64,000 nucleotides of DNA from Luteimicrobium xylanilyticum (GTDB lineage: Bacteria > Actinomycetota > Actinomycetes > Actinomycetales > Cellulomonadaceae): NCBI RefSeq assembly GCF_009429125.1, contig NZ_CP045529.1, positions 1 to 64,000 of the forward strand. The letters run 5' to 3'. Shown here piece by piece: positions 1-9,729 of the stretch; position 1 is the first letter of the stretch; the number at the start of each line of letters is the position of its first letter. The position numbers and the translations under genes are program-made. The notes beneath the pieces were generated by a model. It was not told where the DNA came from and did no database searches. It worked only from the letters and a program-made list of their open reading frames with translations.

Positions 1-164
1 GGGCAGGATCCTTCGGGACGGCTGGTGGCGGGTGGGGCTGGCGCTGCTGTCGGCCGGCGGAGCAGGACGCCCTTGTGCTGCCGTCGACGACGGTCCCGTG
101 TCGGGCTCGGAGGTGGGCGCACCGGACCGCTCGCGGGGCTGGCTCAGTCTGCCACGGAGGATCG

Positions 165-374
165 CTGTCCACATAGTTGTCCACAGCTTGTGGGAAACGG
201 TGAGAGGTCGTTCACACCACGGTGGACGCAAGATGGACGATGCGCAAACGCTGGGATGGCAGCGGTGAGCACGGGTCGGTCACCACGCGGCCGACGAGCA
301 TCGACGTGGATTCCCACAGGGTGTGTGGACAAACGGCCCCAGTGGTCCGACTGGTCGTCCCCAGGTGTGGAAAC
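165..374. promoter_or_regulatory. DnaA-box cluster in the rpmH-dnaA intergenic region
   Basis: The 597 bases before rpmH hold no convincing gene but several DnaA boxes. TTGTCCACA is exact at 177-185 and exact in reverse (TGTGGACAA) at 324-332. CTGTCCACA (165-173), TTCCCACAG (311-319) and TGTGGAAAC (366-374) are one- or two-mismatch relatives. In Actinobacteria rpmH is divergent from dnaA, so dnaA should start just left of the window. The cluster fits a dnaA autoregulatory region or part of oriC. The dnaA start itself is not visible. Confidence 0.75.
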
Positions 375-597
375 CAGCTGTGACGTGCAGATCTCGCGCC
401 GGGTTTGACCCTCGGCGGGACGGTGACGTAGCGTTGGACAGCCGTTCTGGGCTTTCTCGGCGTGCCCGCGCACCTGCGTCGCGCGTGCCCCTGGTTGTGT
501 GGCGAACACGACGCCAGTCCCGGAGCAACAGACGTGCACGACCCGTGATCCCCGGCGTAGTCGGGGACGCACCTCCCGACGTTCTTGGAGAGCCCCC

Positions 598-735
598 GTG
601 AGCAAGCGCACCTTCCAGCCGAACAACCGCCGCCGTGCGAAGACCCACGGCTTCCGCCTGCGGATGCGGACCCGTGCCGGCCGCGCCATCCTTTCGGCTC
701 GTCGCCGCAAGGGCCGCGCCGAGCTCTCCGCCTGA
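598..735 (+). CDS. rpmH: 50S ribosomal protein L34
   Basis: This 45-residue basic protein is the ribosomal protein L34 of the large subunit. It begins [20 protein letters not shown] and continues through the Arg-rich family core to RKGRAELSA, which is full length for the family. The start is the GTG at 598; an ATG further upstream in frame would add an unrelated leader. It is followed 10 bases later by rnpA, the universal bacterial pair. Confidence 0.97.
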   Translation: MSKRTFQPNNRRRAKTHGFRLRMRTRAGRAILSARRRKGRAELSA

Positions 736-745
736 GCCCTCGACG

Positions 746-1093
746 GTGCTGCCCGCAGCGCACCGCCTCCGCCGCCCGCAGGAGTTCAGCGCGACGGTAC
801 GGACGGGGGTCCGCGCGGGACGGTCGACCTTGGTGGTCCATCTCGCCCCCGCACGGGGCGCAGGACCGGCCAAGGTCGGCTTCGTCGTATCCAAGGCAGT
901 GGGGAACGCTGTGAACCGAAACCTCGTGAAGCGCCGCCTCCGGGCCGCGTCGCTCCGAGACCTCGGCATGCTCCCAGCCGGCTCGTCGGTCGTGGTCCGG
1001 GCACTGCCCGCGTCCGCCGGCGCCACCTTCGACGCACTGGCCGACGATCTCGACGGTGCGCTTCGCTCAGCTCTCCGGAAGAGGGCGCGATGA
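746..1093 (+). CDS. rnpA: Ribonuclease P protein component
   Basis: The 115-residue product binds RNase P RNA and assists 5' maturation of tRNA precursors. The family signature [10 protein letters not shown] is present near residue 57, and the N-terminus starts with the usual [13 protein letters not shown] pattern. The GTG at 746 was chosen because it gives the normal family N-terminus; the frame stays open upstream through rpmH. The stop overlaps the ATG of yidD (ATGA), so translation is probably coupled. Confidence 0.96.
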   Translation: MLPAAHRLRRPQEFSATVRTGVRAGRSTLVVHLAPARGAGPAKVGFVVSKAVGNAVNRNLVKRRLRAASLRDLGMLPAGSSVVVRALPASAGATFDALADDLDGALRSALRKRAR

Positions 1094-1398
1094 GCCGTGC
1101 CGCCCGGGGCGCACGTCGCACGCTCGTCGCTCCGATCCGCTGGTACCAGCGGTTCGTCTCACCGATGCGACCTGCCACCTGCAAGTACTACCCGTCGTGC
1201 TCGAGCTACGCGGTCACCGCGGTCGAGCGCCACGGGATCCTCAAGGGCCTCGTGCTGGCTGCCTGGCGACTGCTGCGCTGCAACCCCTGGAGCAAGGGCG
1301 GGGTCGACGACGTCCCGCCGCTCGGGGAGTGGCGTTCGCCGACTCTCCATGAGGGTCAGCACAACGACCACCACCACCTGTCCGGCACTGCGGTCTGA
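1090..1398 (+). CDS. yidD: Membrane protein insertion efficiency factor YidD
   Basis: This is a 102-residue YidD-family protein, thought to assist membrane protein insertion beside YidC. The diagnostic core is visible: [10 protein letters not shown], then [11 protein letters not shown], then the HG-I-L-KG stretch and the [15 protein letters not shown] motif. The start ATG overlaps the rnpA stop by four bases. The His-rich tail is variable in the family. The yidC start lies 42 bases downstream. Confidence 0.95.
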   Translation: MSRAARGARRTLVAPIRWYQRFVSPMRPATCKYYPSCSSYAVTAVERHGILKGLVLAAWRLLRCNPWSKGGVDDVPPLGEWRSPTLHEGQHNDHHHLSGTAV

Positions 1399-1439
1399 TG
1401 CCGCGCCACGGGACCCCCCGAACCAGGGAGCACTGACAC

Positions 1440-2576
1440 ATGTTCGACACGATCCTCGGGCCCATCGAATGGGCCGTCGCATGGATCATGTACGCCTGCC
1501 ACTGGGTGCTGACCCATGTCGGTTTCTCCGAAGGGCCCAGTTTCGCGTGGGTTCTGTCGATCGTCGGCCTGGTCATCGTCATCCGCATCATCCTGATCCC
1601 GCTGTTCTTCCGGCAGATCAGGGCGTCGCGCGGCATGCAGATGATGCAGCCCGAGCTCCAGGCGATCCAGAAGAAGTACAAGGGCAAGAGCGACCCTGCC
1701 TCCCGTGAGGCGCTCTCGCGCGAGACCATGGCGCTGTACCGGAAGCACGGGACCAATCCGTTCGCTTCCTGCCTCCCGATCCTGTTGCAGTCGCCGATCT
1801 TCTTCGCGCTGTTCCGCGTGCTCAACCATCTGCCGGACATCGCGGACGGCAAGCGCGGTGCCATCGGTCCCATCAATGCGTCCGTCGCGCACGACGTCGA
1901 GACGTCGCAGATCTTCGGCGCGCAGCTGTCCGATGTGTTCAAGAGTGCCGAGGGCACCAACGCGAAGGTTGCCGCGGCCATCCTCATCATCGCGATGTGT
2001 GCCACGACGTTCTTCACGCAGCGCCAGCTCACCATGAAGAACATGCCGAAGGCGGCGCTCCAGGGCCCGATGGCACAGACTCAGAAGCTCATGCTCTGGG
2101 GCTACCCGGTGGTCTTCGCGATCTCGGGCATCAACTTTCCGATCGGTGTCCTCGTCTACTGGACCACGACGAACCTCTGGTCGATGGGCCAGCAGTTCTA
2201 CACCATCAAGCGGATGCCCGCACCGGGCTCCGAGGCAGAGCGCATCTACAAGGAGAAGAAGGCGGCCCGCGATCGCGCGAAGGGCATCATCCCCGAGGAG
2301 CCCCTGATCATCGAGGCGCCGCGTGGACAGCGTCAGCAGCCCAAGCGGAAGGACCGTAACAAGGGTCCTGCGAAGCCGGCCACGGCGGGCATTGCGACCG
2401 GCGACGCCGACGCCGAGAACGCGTCCGCCCCGTCGGAGGCGCCTACTCCGTCGCAGCCTTCGGCGCCGAAGGGTCCCGCGGGCGGGAAGCAGGCCGGCCC
2501 GAACACGGGCTCCGGGAACAACCCCCAGAAGCGTCCTGCCGGCCCTGGCTCTGGCAAGAAGCGCAAAAAGCGATAG
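1440..2576 (+). CDS. yidC: Membrane protein insertase YidC
   Basis: The 378-residue YidC/Oxa1-family insertase places proteins into the cytoplasmic membrane with or without Sec. Hydrophobic segments lie near residues 10-25, 32-55, 180-195 and 220-245. The conserved RIILIPLFFRQIRAS carries the arginine of the hydrophilic groove. NPFASCLPILLQSPIFFALF is the next family hallmark. The C-terminal 100 residues are Lys/Pro/Ala-rich and probably face the ribosome. An AGGGAG ribosome site precedes the ATG. It belongs to the rpmH-rnpA-yidD operon. Confidence 0.97.
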   Translation: MFDTILGPIEWAVAWIMYACHWVLTHVGFSEGPSFAWVLSIVGLVIVIRIILIPLFFRQIRASRGMQMMQPELQAIQKKYKGKSDPASREALSRETMALYRKHGTNPFASCLPILLQSPIFFALFRVLNHLPDIADGKRGAIGPINASVAHDVETSQIFGAQLSDVFKSAEGTNAKVAAAILIIAMCATTFFTQRQLTMKNMPKAALQGPMAQTQKLMLWGYPVVFAISGINFPIGVLVYWTTTNLWSMGQQFYTIKRMPAPGSEAERIYKEKKAARDRAKGIIPEEPLIIEAPRGQRQQPKRKDRNKGPAKPATAGIATGDADAENASAPSEAPTPSQPSAPKGPAGGKQAGPNTGSGNNPQKRPAGPGSGKKRKKR

Positions 2577-2662
2577 CGCTCCGCGCTCGCCAGCCCCACC
2601 AGCCCGAGTCCGCCTGCGCAGGGACGCGCGGCGACCGTCCGCTTGAACCGAAGGAGAACCTC

Positions 2663-3166
2663 ATGACGTCGTCCGAGACGCAATCGGCTGCGCCGAGCCC
2701 GACCAAGCGGCTCGAGGACGAGGGCGAGATCGCCGCCGACTACCTCGAGGAGCTTCTCGACATCGCCGACCTCGACGGCGACATCGAGATCGACGTGGAG
2801 AACGACCGCGCGGCCGTGGAGATCGCCGCTGAGGCGCCGGGTGCGCTGAGGCACCTCGCCGGCTCTCACGGCGAGGTGCTCGAGGCGCTCCAGGAGCTCA
2901 CGCGCCTTGCTGTACAGACCCGGACGGGCGAACGTAGCCGGCTCATGCTGGACGTCGCGGGCTACCGCGCGTCGCGGCGGACGGAGCTCGTCGCTCTCGC
3001 GGAGTCGGCGATCTCGACCGTGCGGGAGTCGGGCCAGGAAGTCGCCCTCGACCCGCTCAACGCGTTCGAACGCAAGGTCGTGCACGATCAGGTGGCGGCG
3101 GCCGGGCTGTCGAGCAACTCCCGAGGCGTGGAGCCCGAGCGGTACGTGGTGGTGCTCCCCGCCTGA
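2663..3166 (+). CDS. jag: Jag/KhpB-like RNA-binding protein (KH-R3H)
   Basis: This 167-residue protein has a KH-like segment (about residues 25-90) followed by an R3H-type domain ending in ERYVVVLPA. The family binds RNA and, in other bacteria, affects cell division and envelope synthesis. There is no long Jag-N domain, which is usual for actinobacterial versions. AAGGAG precedes the ATG by 6 bases. It closes the rpmH operon; a strong terminator follows. Confidence 0.9.
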   Translation: MTSSETQSAAPSPTKRLEDEGEIAADYLEELLDIADLDGDIEIDVENDRAAVEIAAEAPGALRHLAGSHGEVLEALQELTRLAVQTRTGERSRLMLDVAGYRASRRTELVALAESAISTVRESGQEVALDPLNAFERKVVHDQVAAAGLSSNSRGVEPERYVVVLPA

Positions 3167-3189
3167 CCGTGTCACCACGAGATCGCGGG

Positions 3190-3221
3190 AGGGGCGTCGA
3201 GCCGATGGGCTCGACGCCCCT
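3190..3221 (+). terminator. Rho-independent terminator after jag
   Basis: A perfect 14-bp stem (3190-3203 with 3208-3221) closes a 4-base loop and is followed by a T-rich tract (ctcttttct). It sits 23 bases after the jag stop and should end the rpmH-jag transcript. Confidence 0.9.
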
Positions 3222-3412
3222 TCGCTCTTTTCTGCCCACACCTCCCTCCCGGCGTTCCCACGCGGATTCGGGCGTCGGGGCCACTGCCTGCACAGGGGAG
3301 GACGGCAAGGGTGGTCTCGCTCGTCGGTGCGCGTCGCAAGGGTTCCCTTGACCGGCGTGGTGCTCGCCGAGTGTCTTTCGCTGGTCACCGTCGTGGTGGC
3401 TCAGCCGGCGGG

Positions 3413-3426
3413 GTTTCACGTGAAAC
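3413..3426. promoter_or_regulatory. parS site 1
   Basis: Exact palindrome GTTTCACGTGAAAC, the core of the conserved 16-bp ParB-binding site. It is intergenic, between jag and rsmG. Confidence 0.95.
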
Positions 3427-3825
3427 GAGGCGTGTCGCAGTGGCGTTCAGCCCCGAGTCATCAGCCGCAACCCCGCGTGCTCGTTCGGCGCCCAGTACGT
3501 CGATCAGGCGGCTGCAGGAGAGGTTCTGGTGGGGAGAGGCTAGGGCTTCGGATCCAACGCGCCCGTGACGACGGGCAGTCGCTCTGAGAGTCGGTCGGTC
3601 CGATCGGCGGCGAGAGGCGGGCGAGGCGAGAGCCGAGCGGGGCTACCGCGGGTTGTGACGAAGCGCCAGGGTCGGGCTCGAGCCGAAGAGCCGGAAGTTG
3701 ACCGGCGATGCCGGCGGCGCCGGAGGTGCGTCTAGAAGGCGGGATGAACCATACCCGGTGGGTCCGTCGGATCCGACCGAGGTTCGACCCGCGGGATTGT
3801 CGGTGCCAGGAGTCGCCCTGAGGTG

Positions 3826-3839
3826 GTTTCACGTGAAAC
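3826..3839. promoter_or_regulatory. parS site 2
   Basis: Exact GTTTCACGTGAAAC palindrome, intergenic between jag and rsmG. Confidence 0.95.
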
Positions 3840-4199
3840 GCGCCACGGATATCAGCTCGAGGGGTGACAGCGCGACGTTTGCCAGCGATACGGAGGCAGG
3901 GCCGGGGGCGCCCGCGGCCCAGCCCGACAGGGCTCGGCATGTGATCGATATGCAGGGGTCGCCGTACGCGGCAACAGTGCGACCGGGCTGGAGGTGTCCG
4001 CCACTGGTCGCTGCGGAGGTGGCCCTGCTGCTGCGTCCTGTGCGCTCACCAGCATGCGATGGTGGCGCGCGGGCCGTCCGTCCGTGGGGCTGGCAGAGAT
4101 GCTGATCGACTTCCGGCGGACGAGATCGAAGACGGGTTGGCGACCCCGCCCTCGGTGCGCCCTTCGTGCTGTCGGGTCATCGTCGTCCGCCGCGACACG

Positions 4200-4213
4200 G
4201 TTTCACGTGAAAC
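4200..4213. promoter_or_regulatory. parS site 3
   Basis: Exact GTTTCACGTGAAAC palindrome, intergenic upstream of rsmG. Confidence 0.95.
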
Positions 4214-4543
4214 AAATCGATCTGTTTCAGAGGCCGGAGTAGAACCCTGGCACGTCCTCATCTCGAGTTCGCGTAGCTGAGAACCCGAGGCGGGGGTCAC
4301 GCCGCGATCGTGGTCTCACGCGTGCGAGGTACGTTCCGCTCAGAAGTGGCCACGGTGGAGACGTGGGGCGGCCAGGTAGACAAGGGCACCGGATTCGCCG
4401 TCTGCCACGGCCCCCGCCTCTGCGTTCGCTCGGAGTTCACTTCAACATCGGTAGCAGGAGCCAGGTCAGGGTCGATTGCGTGCACCATCTGATCACCCGA
4501 CTCTCGGGTTCACGGACGGCTCAGGGTAGGGAATGATGGGCCG

Positions 4544-5284
4544 GTGAACTCGCACCCGCATGAAGGAGCACGGGCGTCGGACGCCGCTGCGACAAGACGA
4601 GGGGAGCAGGAGTCGCCTGACCCCTCCCTAGACGGTCTTGATGATGTTTCACGTGAAACAGCGGCCCGCGAAGCGGCCCCGGACTACTTTGGCGAAGCGT
4701 TCGCGAAGGTTGAGCTGTTCGCCGATCGGCTCGCGAGCGACGGGGAGGAGCGAGGTCTGATCGGCCCTCGTGAGGTGGACCGGATCTGGTCCCGACACAT
4801 CTACAACTCGGCCGCCGTCGTGCCCTATCTCCCCACGACGGGGAGCGTCGCGGACCTAGGATCCGGCGCCGGGCTGCCCGGGATCGTCGTCGCGGCGATG
4901 CTGCCTGCGGTGGAGGTCTTGCTGATCGAGCCCATGGAGCGCCGGTGCGCCTGGTTGAGCGAGATGCGTGAGGTCCTTGAGCTGTCCAACGTCGAGGTCA
5001 AGCGAGGGCGTGCCGAGGAGTTTCATGGGGCATTCGAGGTCGAGGCGGTGACTGCGCGTGCTGTCGCCTCGCTCGACAAGCTCGCTCGGATCGGCCTGCC
5101 CCTCTTGGGCGGCGAAGGTGAGCTCGTGCTGCTCAAGGGTCGAAACGTGGAGCGTGAGATACCCGCGGCGCGCAAGGTGCTTCGTCGACTCGGCGCTGGT
5201 GAGCCCACAGTCCTGCGGGCGCCGACCATCCCAGTGGTCGAGGACACGGTGGTCGTGCGCGTGCCGCGCCGGGGATCGGTGTGA
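4544..5284 (+). CDS. rsmG: 16S rRNA (guanine-N7) methyltransferase RsmG
   Basis: The 246-residue enzyme methylates N7 of a guanine in the 530 loop of 16S rRNA using S-adenosylmethionine. The SAM-binding motif ADLGSGAGLPGIV lies near residue 105, followed by the acidic LLIEPMERR strand. The first 45 residues are an unconserved extension that contains a parS site (V-S-R-E-T, about residues 35-39). I take the GTG at 4544 as the start; a later start would drop the extension but not the domain. In the conserved order rsmG precedes parA and parB. Confidence 0.95.
   Translation: MNSHPHEGARASDAAATRRGEQESPDPSLDGLDDVSRETAAREAAPDYFGEAFAKVELFADRLASDGEERGLIGPREVDRIWSRHIYNSAAVVPYLPTTGSVADLGSGAGLPGIVVAAMLPAVEVLLIEPMERRCAWLSEMREVLELSNVEVKRGRAEEFHGAFEVEAVTARAVASLDKLARIGLPLLGGEGELVLLKGRNVEREIPAARKVLRRLGAGEPTVLRAPTIPVVEDTVVVRVPRRGSV
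4645..4660. promoter_or_regulatory. parS site 4, inside rsmG
   Basis: The full 16-bp consensus TGTTTCACGTGAAACA is present. It is read in the rsmG frame as D-V-S-R-E-T. Confidence 0.95.
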
Positions 5285-5320
5285 TGACCTGTAGCGTCAG
5301 CGGGGAAGTTCTCAGTAGCG

Positions 5321-6940
5321 ATGTCGGACAACAAGGACGGTGACAGCGGGATGCCACGGGGTGGATCGGGCGGCTGGTTCTCACGATTCTCACGGCACGA
5401 GGCACCTGATACCCCCCGCCGTGCGGAAGGTGCGCAGCGCGTCGAGCCCGTACCGACGACACCTGGACAGCCGGAGTTCGAGGTGTCGGCCGACGACGGC
5501 AAGGTTTCACGTGAAACACCTTCCGACACTCCGACGATCCTGATGCCGATCGTGACGCCGCCCACCGAGCCGTCTCTCCCCGAACCGTCTCTCATCGAGC
5601 CGCGTCCCACCGGCCTGGTGCCCCCGCCCACCGAGTCGCCAGCGTCCCTCGATGCTGCGATGTCACCGGACTCGTCACCCTCTCCTCTCGCCGAGGCGGC
5701 GCACCTTCAGCTCGTGAGCGAGAACGCCGTCGGGGAGGACGACGACCAGGCTGCGCGTGAAGCAGGCGACGCGCTCGTTCGACAGTCGTTCACCGCAGGG
5801 GAGGGCGAAGCCCAGCTCGCACCAGCAAGAGAGGATGATCCACAGGGGGCTGTGGATATCAGCGCCGACCAGAGCGAAGAACCGCAGAATCCTGCGGGTG
5901 AGGATGGATCTGTGGCTGGGGACAACAACAGTGAGTCACGGGAGCTGGATCCAGCGCTCACGCTGCCGGCAGCTCACGACACACGCGCCGAGCTCCTCGC
6001 CGCGATGCCTGAGATCGACGACTCGACACCCCTCGCCGCGGAGCTGGCCCGCGATGTGAGGCGACGGATCGAGCTCGAAGGCAGGACGCTGCCGCGACCT
6101 GAGCAGACGCGTGTCATCACCGTCGCGAACCAGAAGGGTGGCGTCGGGAAGACGACGACGACCGTCAACCTGGCCGCTGCGCTCGCGCGGTCGGGCCTCC
6201 ATGTGCTCGTGATCGACAACGATCCCCAGGGCAACGCGTCGACGGCGTTGGGGGTCGACCACCGCGCGGGCACGCCGTCGATCTACGAGGTGCTGATCGA
6301 GGATGCGCCGATCGCGGAAATCGTGCAGCAGTGCCCCGATATCGACTCCCTGTGGTGCGTGCCCGCGACGATCGATCTTTCCGGCGCTGAGATCGAGCTC
6401 GTGTCCGTGGTTTCACGTGAAACACGGCTCCGGCGGGCCTTGGATGCCTACATGGCCCAGCTCGAGCGGGAGGGAAAGCCACCCCTCGACTACATCTTCG
6501 TCGACTGCCCCCCGAGCCTGGGGCTGCTCACCGTGAACGCCTTCGTCGTCGGGCGGGAGGTGCTGATCCCGATCCAGTGCGAGTACTACGCGCTCGAGGG
6601 CCTGACGCAGCTGCTCAAGACGATTGGACTGATCCAGTCCCACCTGAATCCGGAGCTGCACGTCTCGACGATCCTGCTCACGATGTACGACGCGCGGACC
6701 AACCTCGCCCAACAGGTGGCGAGCGAAGTTCGGGAGCACTTCGCTGCGCAGACGCTCCGGACGACCGTCCCGAGATCGGTGCGGATCTCGGAGGCGCCCA
6801 GCTACGGGCAGACCGTCGTGACGTACGACCCGAGCTCGTCGGGCGCCCTCGCGTACCTCGAAGCGGCGCGCGAACTTTCAGAACGTGGTCCGGTGACGGC
6901 CGGCGCGGATCGCGCCGTCCAGGAAGAGCAGGTGAGCTGA
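5321..6940 (+). CDS. parA: Chromosome-partitioning ATPase ParA (with long N-terminal extension)
   Basis: This 539-residue Walker-type ATPase works with ParB-parS to move origins. The deviant Walker A motif [14 protein letters not shown] lies near residue 267. [15 protein letters not shown] follows, and the C-terminal half is typical ParA. The first 230 residues are a Pro/Ser/Glu-rich, low-complexity extension. Two parS sites are embedded, one in the extension and one in the catalytic part. A shorter start nearer residue 225 cannot be excluded. parB begins one base after the stop. Confidence 0.94.
   Translation: MSDNKDGDSGMPRGGSGGWFSRFSRHEAPDTPRRAEGAQRVEPVPTTPGQPEFEVSADDGKVSRETPSDTPTILMPIVTPPTEPSLPEPSLIEPRPTGLVPPPTESPASLDAAMSPDSSPSPLAEAAHLQLVSENAVGEDDDQAAREAGDALVRQSFTAGEGEAQLAPAREDDPQGAVDISADQSEEPQNPAGEDGSVAGDNNSESRELDPALTLPAAHDTRAELLAAMPEIDDSTPLAAELARDVRRRIELEGRTLPRPEQTRVITVANQKGGVGKTTTTVNLAAALARSGLHVLVIDNDPQGNASTALGVDHRAGTPSIYEVLIEDAPIAEIVQQCPDIDSLWCVPATIDLSGAEIELVSVVSRETRLRRALDAYMAQLEREGKPPLDYIFVDCPPSLGLLTVNAFVVGREVLIPIQCEYYALEGLTQLLKTIGLIQSHLNPELHVSTILLTMYDARTNLAQQVASEVREHFAAQTLRTTVPRSVRISEAPSYGQTVVTYDPSSSGALAYLEAARELSERGPVTAGADRAVQEEQVS
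5504..5517. promoter_or_regulatory. parS site 5, inside parA
   Basis: Exact GTTTCACGTGAAAC, read as V-S-R-E-T in the disordered N-terminal part of ParA. Confidence 0.95.
6410..6423. promoter_or_regulatory. parS site 6, inside parA
   Basis: Exact GTTTCACGTGAAAC, read as V-S-R-E-T in the folded ATPase part of ParA. Confidence 0.95.
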
Positions 6941-6941
6941 C

Positions 6942-8477
6942 ATGAAGGAACGTCGCCGTGGCCTCGGGCGTGGCTTGGGTGCGTTGATCCCCACGAGTTC
7001 CGAGGGGGAGCGGCCGGTGGACGTCTTCTTCCCTGCCGCCGCGTCGGCCGGTGGACCGCGTGAGGCGGGTGTCGCGACTATCGACCCGCGGGAAGACGGC
7101 TCCGCGTCCGAGCAAACCCCCGTCGATGTTTCACGTGAAACGAGCGCAGGCGACGCGGCCGAGGCCACGCCCGAGGCGATCGACAGCGCGGGGGACACGG
7201 CGCATGCGCTCCCGGCTGGCGCGGACGAGGCGCAGTTCGACGACGCCACCCCGGCCGCGGAGGCGGACAGCGTGTCGGACGAGTCGCCCGAATCGACGAC
7301 GGACACGTCTGATCCCGACGGAACAACGACGGGTGCGGACGTCGTCGACGACAAGTCGCAGGACGCCCCGACGTCAGGGGAAGCCTCGCAGTCGGACGGG
7401 GCCCCGGTAGAGAGCGTCCCTCCGGATTCCGTCGCTGCGGCGTTCGATCGGCCGGACGCAGGGGGCGATGTCGAGCGCGCAGAGACGACTGCCGCAGAGC
7501 TCGGCGGAACTGAACCCGACGAGGCGCCGGCCAGCGCCACGGTCGAAGGAACGAGCCGGGACGGGGGTGTCGAGGCCCACGGCGCCGACGACTCCGCAGG
7601 GGCGGCGACCGGAGAGGCGCGGTCCGCCGACGAGCAGGGTGGCCTCGTTCCCGTTCCGGGTGCGTCGTTCGCGGAACTGCCCGTGAACAGCATCCGGCCG
7701 AACCCACGTCAGCCCAGGACGGTCTTCGACGAGGGCGAGCTCGACGAGCTCGTCGGCTCTATCAAGGAGATCGGCGTCCTTCAGCCGGTGGTTGTGCGAC
7801 CCGCACCCGACGAGGCCGGGCAGTTCGAACTGATCATGGGCGAGCGGCGGTGGCGTGCTACCCAGGCCGCCGGGCTCGACGTCATCCCGGCGATCGTTCG
7901 CGTCACCGACGACGAGGACCTGCTGCGCGACGCGCTGCTCGAGAACCTCCACAGGTCGGCGCTGAACCCCCTCGAGGAGGCGGCCGCCTACCGCCAGCTT
8001 CTCGACGACTTCGGGTGCACCCACGACGAGCTCGCGACGCGGATCTCCCGGTCGCGTCCGCAGATCTCGAACACGCTCCGGCTGCTGCGGCTCCCTCCGC
8101 TCGTCCAGCGCCGCGTCGCCGCAGGGGTGTTGTCGGCGGGCCATGCCCGTGCGCTGTTGGGGCTCTCGGACGGCGCCGCGATCGAGCGACTCGCGCAGCG
8201 GATCGTGTCGGAGGGGCTCTCGGTCCGGGCGACCGAGGAGATCGTGGCCCTGGGTGTCGGAGAGGAGAAGGCGCCGCAGCACCGGCCCCGCGCCGGCCAG
8301 CGGAGCGAAGCGGTCGACGAGCTCGCGTCCCGGCTCTCCGACCGGTTCGAGACGCGCGTGCGCGTCGACCTCGGCAAGTCGAAGGGCAAGGTCACGATCG
8401 AGTTCGCATCGGTCGAAGACCTGAACCGGATCCTCGACGTCATGGCACCGGAGGACCCGGGCCTCCTGCGGCGCTGA
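6942..8477 (+). CDS. parB: Chromosome-partitioning protein ParB
   Basis: The 511-residue ParB binds parS and spreads along DNA as a CTP-dependent clamp. The N-terminus [16 protein letters not shown] is the ParA-contact motif. Residues 30-240 are an Ala/Asp/Glu/Ser-rich linker that carries a parS site. The CTP-binding domain follows, with [12 protein letters not shown], then [10 protein letters not shown] and [13 protein letters not shown]. The helix-turn-helix lies around [18 protein letters not shown]. The C-terminal dimerisation domain ends the protein. It forms an operon with parA. Confidence 0.96.
   Translation: MKERRRGLGRGLGALIPTSSEGERPVDVFFPAAASAGGPREAGVATIDPREDGSASEQTPVDVSRETSAGDAAEATPEAIDSAGDTAHALPAGADEAQFDDATPAAEADSVSDESPESTTDTSDPDGTTTGADVVDDKSQDAPTSGEASQSDGAPVESVPPDSVAAAFDRPDAGGDVERAETTAAELGGTEPDEAPASATVEGTSRDGGVEAHGADDSAGAATGEARSADEQGGLVPVPGASFAELPVNSIRPNPRQPRTVFDEGELDELVGSIKEIGVLQPVVVRPAPDEAGQFELIMGERRWRATQAAGLDVIPAIVRVTDDEDLLRDALLENLHRSALNPLEEAAAYRQLLDDFGCTHDELATRISRSRPQISNTLRLLRLPPLVQRRVAAGVLSAGHARALLGLSDGAAIERLAQRIVSEGLSVRATEEIVALGVGEEKAPQHRPRAGQRSEAVDELASRLSDRFETRVRVDLGKSKGKVTIEFASVEDLNRILDVMAPEDPGLLRR
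7128..7141. promoter_or_regulatory. parS site 7, inside parB
   Basis: Exact GTTTCACGTGAAAC, read as D-V-S-R-E-T at about residues 62-67 of ParB. Confidence 0.95.
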
Positions 8478-8502
8478 GGGCCACTGAGAGCCTGGAAAGC
8501 CC

Positions 8503-8534
8503 GAGGGCGCCCGTCGACACTGACGGGCGCCCTC
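8503..8534. terminator. Bidirectional terminator between parB and ddl
   Basis: A perfect 13-bp inverted repeat (8503-8515 and 8522-8534) encloses a 6-base loop between two convergent genes. It lacks a long T tract, as is common in high-GC genomes. Confidence 0.8.
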
Positions 8535-8598
8535 GCGTCGTTCGGCGCGGTAGCCGGGACCTGGCTGTCGAAGGTCCGGGATCCATGAAGCCGTGCTG

Positions 8599-9570
8599 TC
8601 ACTGCGTGCGGGCTGCACGCTCCACGATGTCGCGATAGACCTTCGCGATCGACGTTCCCGCGGCAAGGACGGCCTGCGGGAAGAGCGACGTCTCCGTCAT
8701 ACCGGGCGCGACGTTGGTCTCGAGGAAGTGGGGGACGCCGTCGGCGTCGACGATGAGGTCGACGCGACCGAGATGGCGGAGTCCCAGGGCGCGGAAGGCT
8801 GTGAGGGCAGCGGCAGCGACTCGCTCGGTGACGTCGGCGTCCAGACGTGCCGGAGCGAAGTACTGGCTCCGACCCGGGTTGTAGCGCGCGTCGTAGTCGT
8901 AGGGACCCTCGGTGACGATCTCGACGGCCGGGAGCGCGGCGGGCCCGTCCTCGCGCTCGACGATGCTCACGGCGACCTCGGTGCCGACGATCGCGCGTTC
9001 GACGAGCGCCGTGTCGCCGTAGGCGTACGACGCGACGAGAGCGCGGGCGAGGTCGCCGGGACGGTCGACGATGCTGACGCCGAGGGCCGAGCCCCCGCGT
9101 GAGGGCTTGACGACCAGGGGCAGGCCGAGTCGTTCGACGATGGCGTCCATCACGGCGCCCGCGCCGAGCTCCCTGAAGAGGTCCTGCTGGAGGGTCACGG
9201 AGTCCGGTGTGGCGATGCCTGCGGCCGCGACGACCCCCTTCGCGATCTCCTTGTTCCAGGCGACCCGGCTGCTGCGGGGGCCGGTGCCGACGTACGGGAG
9301 TCGGAGCAGCTCGAGGATCTCGCGAACGGATCCGTCCTCGCCGGTCGCCCCGTGGAGCAGCGGCCAGACGACGTCCGGCCCGATCTCCTGGAGCGCGGGG
9401 ACGAGACCGGCGTCGACGTCGTGCACCCCGACGTCGACCCCGGTGCTCCGCAGGGCGTCGGCCACGCGCCTCCCGGAGCGGACCGAGACGTCACGCTCGT
9501 GCGAGAGCCCTCCGGCCAGGACGACGACGCGGAGGTCGTGGGAGGCGCGGTTGCTGCTGGGCTGTGTCAC
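8599..9570 (-). CDS. ddl: D-alanine--D-alanine ligase-family ATP-grasp enzyme
   Basis: The 323-residue ATP-grasp protein fits D-alanine-D-alanine ligase, which makes the terminal dipeptide of peptidoglycan precursors. The N-terminal LAGGLSHERDVS motif, the ATP-grasp segments LPLVVKPSRGGSALGVS and HLGRVDLIVDADG, and the end signature FLETNVAPGMTETSLFPQ are all visible. I place the start at the GTG at 9570 because GGAGG lies 6 bases before it; an in-frame ATG 45 bases upstream lacks this. The chromosome may carry another Ddl elsewhere, so the true substrate is unproven. Confidence 0.85.
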   Translation of the reverse strand: MTQPSSNRASHDLRVVVLAGGLSHERDVSVRSGRRVADALRSTGVDVGVHDVDAGLVPALQEIGPDVVWPLLHGATGEDGSVREILELLRLPYVGTGPRSSRVAWNKEIAKGVVAAAGIATPDSVTLQQDLFRELGAGAVMDAIVERLGLPLVVKPSRGGSALGVSIVDRPGDLARALVASYAYGDTALVERAIVGTEVAVSIVEREDGPAALPAVEIVTEGPYDYDARYNPGRSQYFAPARLDADVTERVAAAALTAFRALGLRHLGRVDLIVDADGVPHFLETNVAPGMTETSLFPQAVLAAGTSIAKVYRDIVERAARTQ

Positions 9571-9729
9571 GTGAGGCCTCCGGGTCGGGGCGTGCTGAGC
9601 GGGGTGAACGGGCACCCGTACCGGGTGAGGGGTCGCGGTCGAATCTCACCGGTGTGCCGCGAGGCTCTCGACCCCACGACACGTGTCCGGGCGGTCCGCC
9701 GGAGCGGCACCGCCCGGACGCACGGGTGT

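Larger units (their letters stand above)
3222..4543. other. Gene-free parS-bearing interval between jag and rsmG
   Basis: These 1.3 kb contain open frames but none with recognisable protein character, ribosome sites or family motifs. What stands out is three exact parS cores (3413, 3826, 4200), spaced about 400 bases apart. The stretch may be a ParB-loading region or hold decayed genes. I see no RNA gene that I can support here. Confidence 0.6.

Noticed and set aside
1-597. Short frames before rpmH as genes
   Set aside because: The stretch is rich in DnaA boxes and lacks protein-like sequence; it is better read as the dnaA-rpmH control region.
3698-4105. Open frames in the jag-rsmG gap
   Set aside because: They cross parS sites without conserved phase, lack ribosome sites and show no family pattern.
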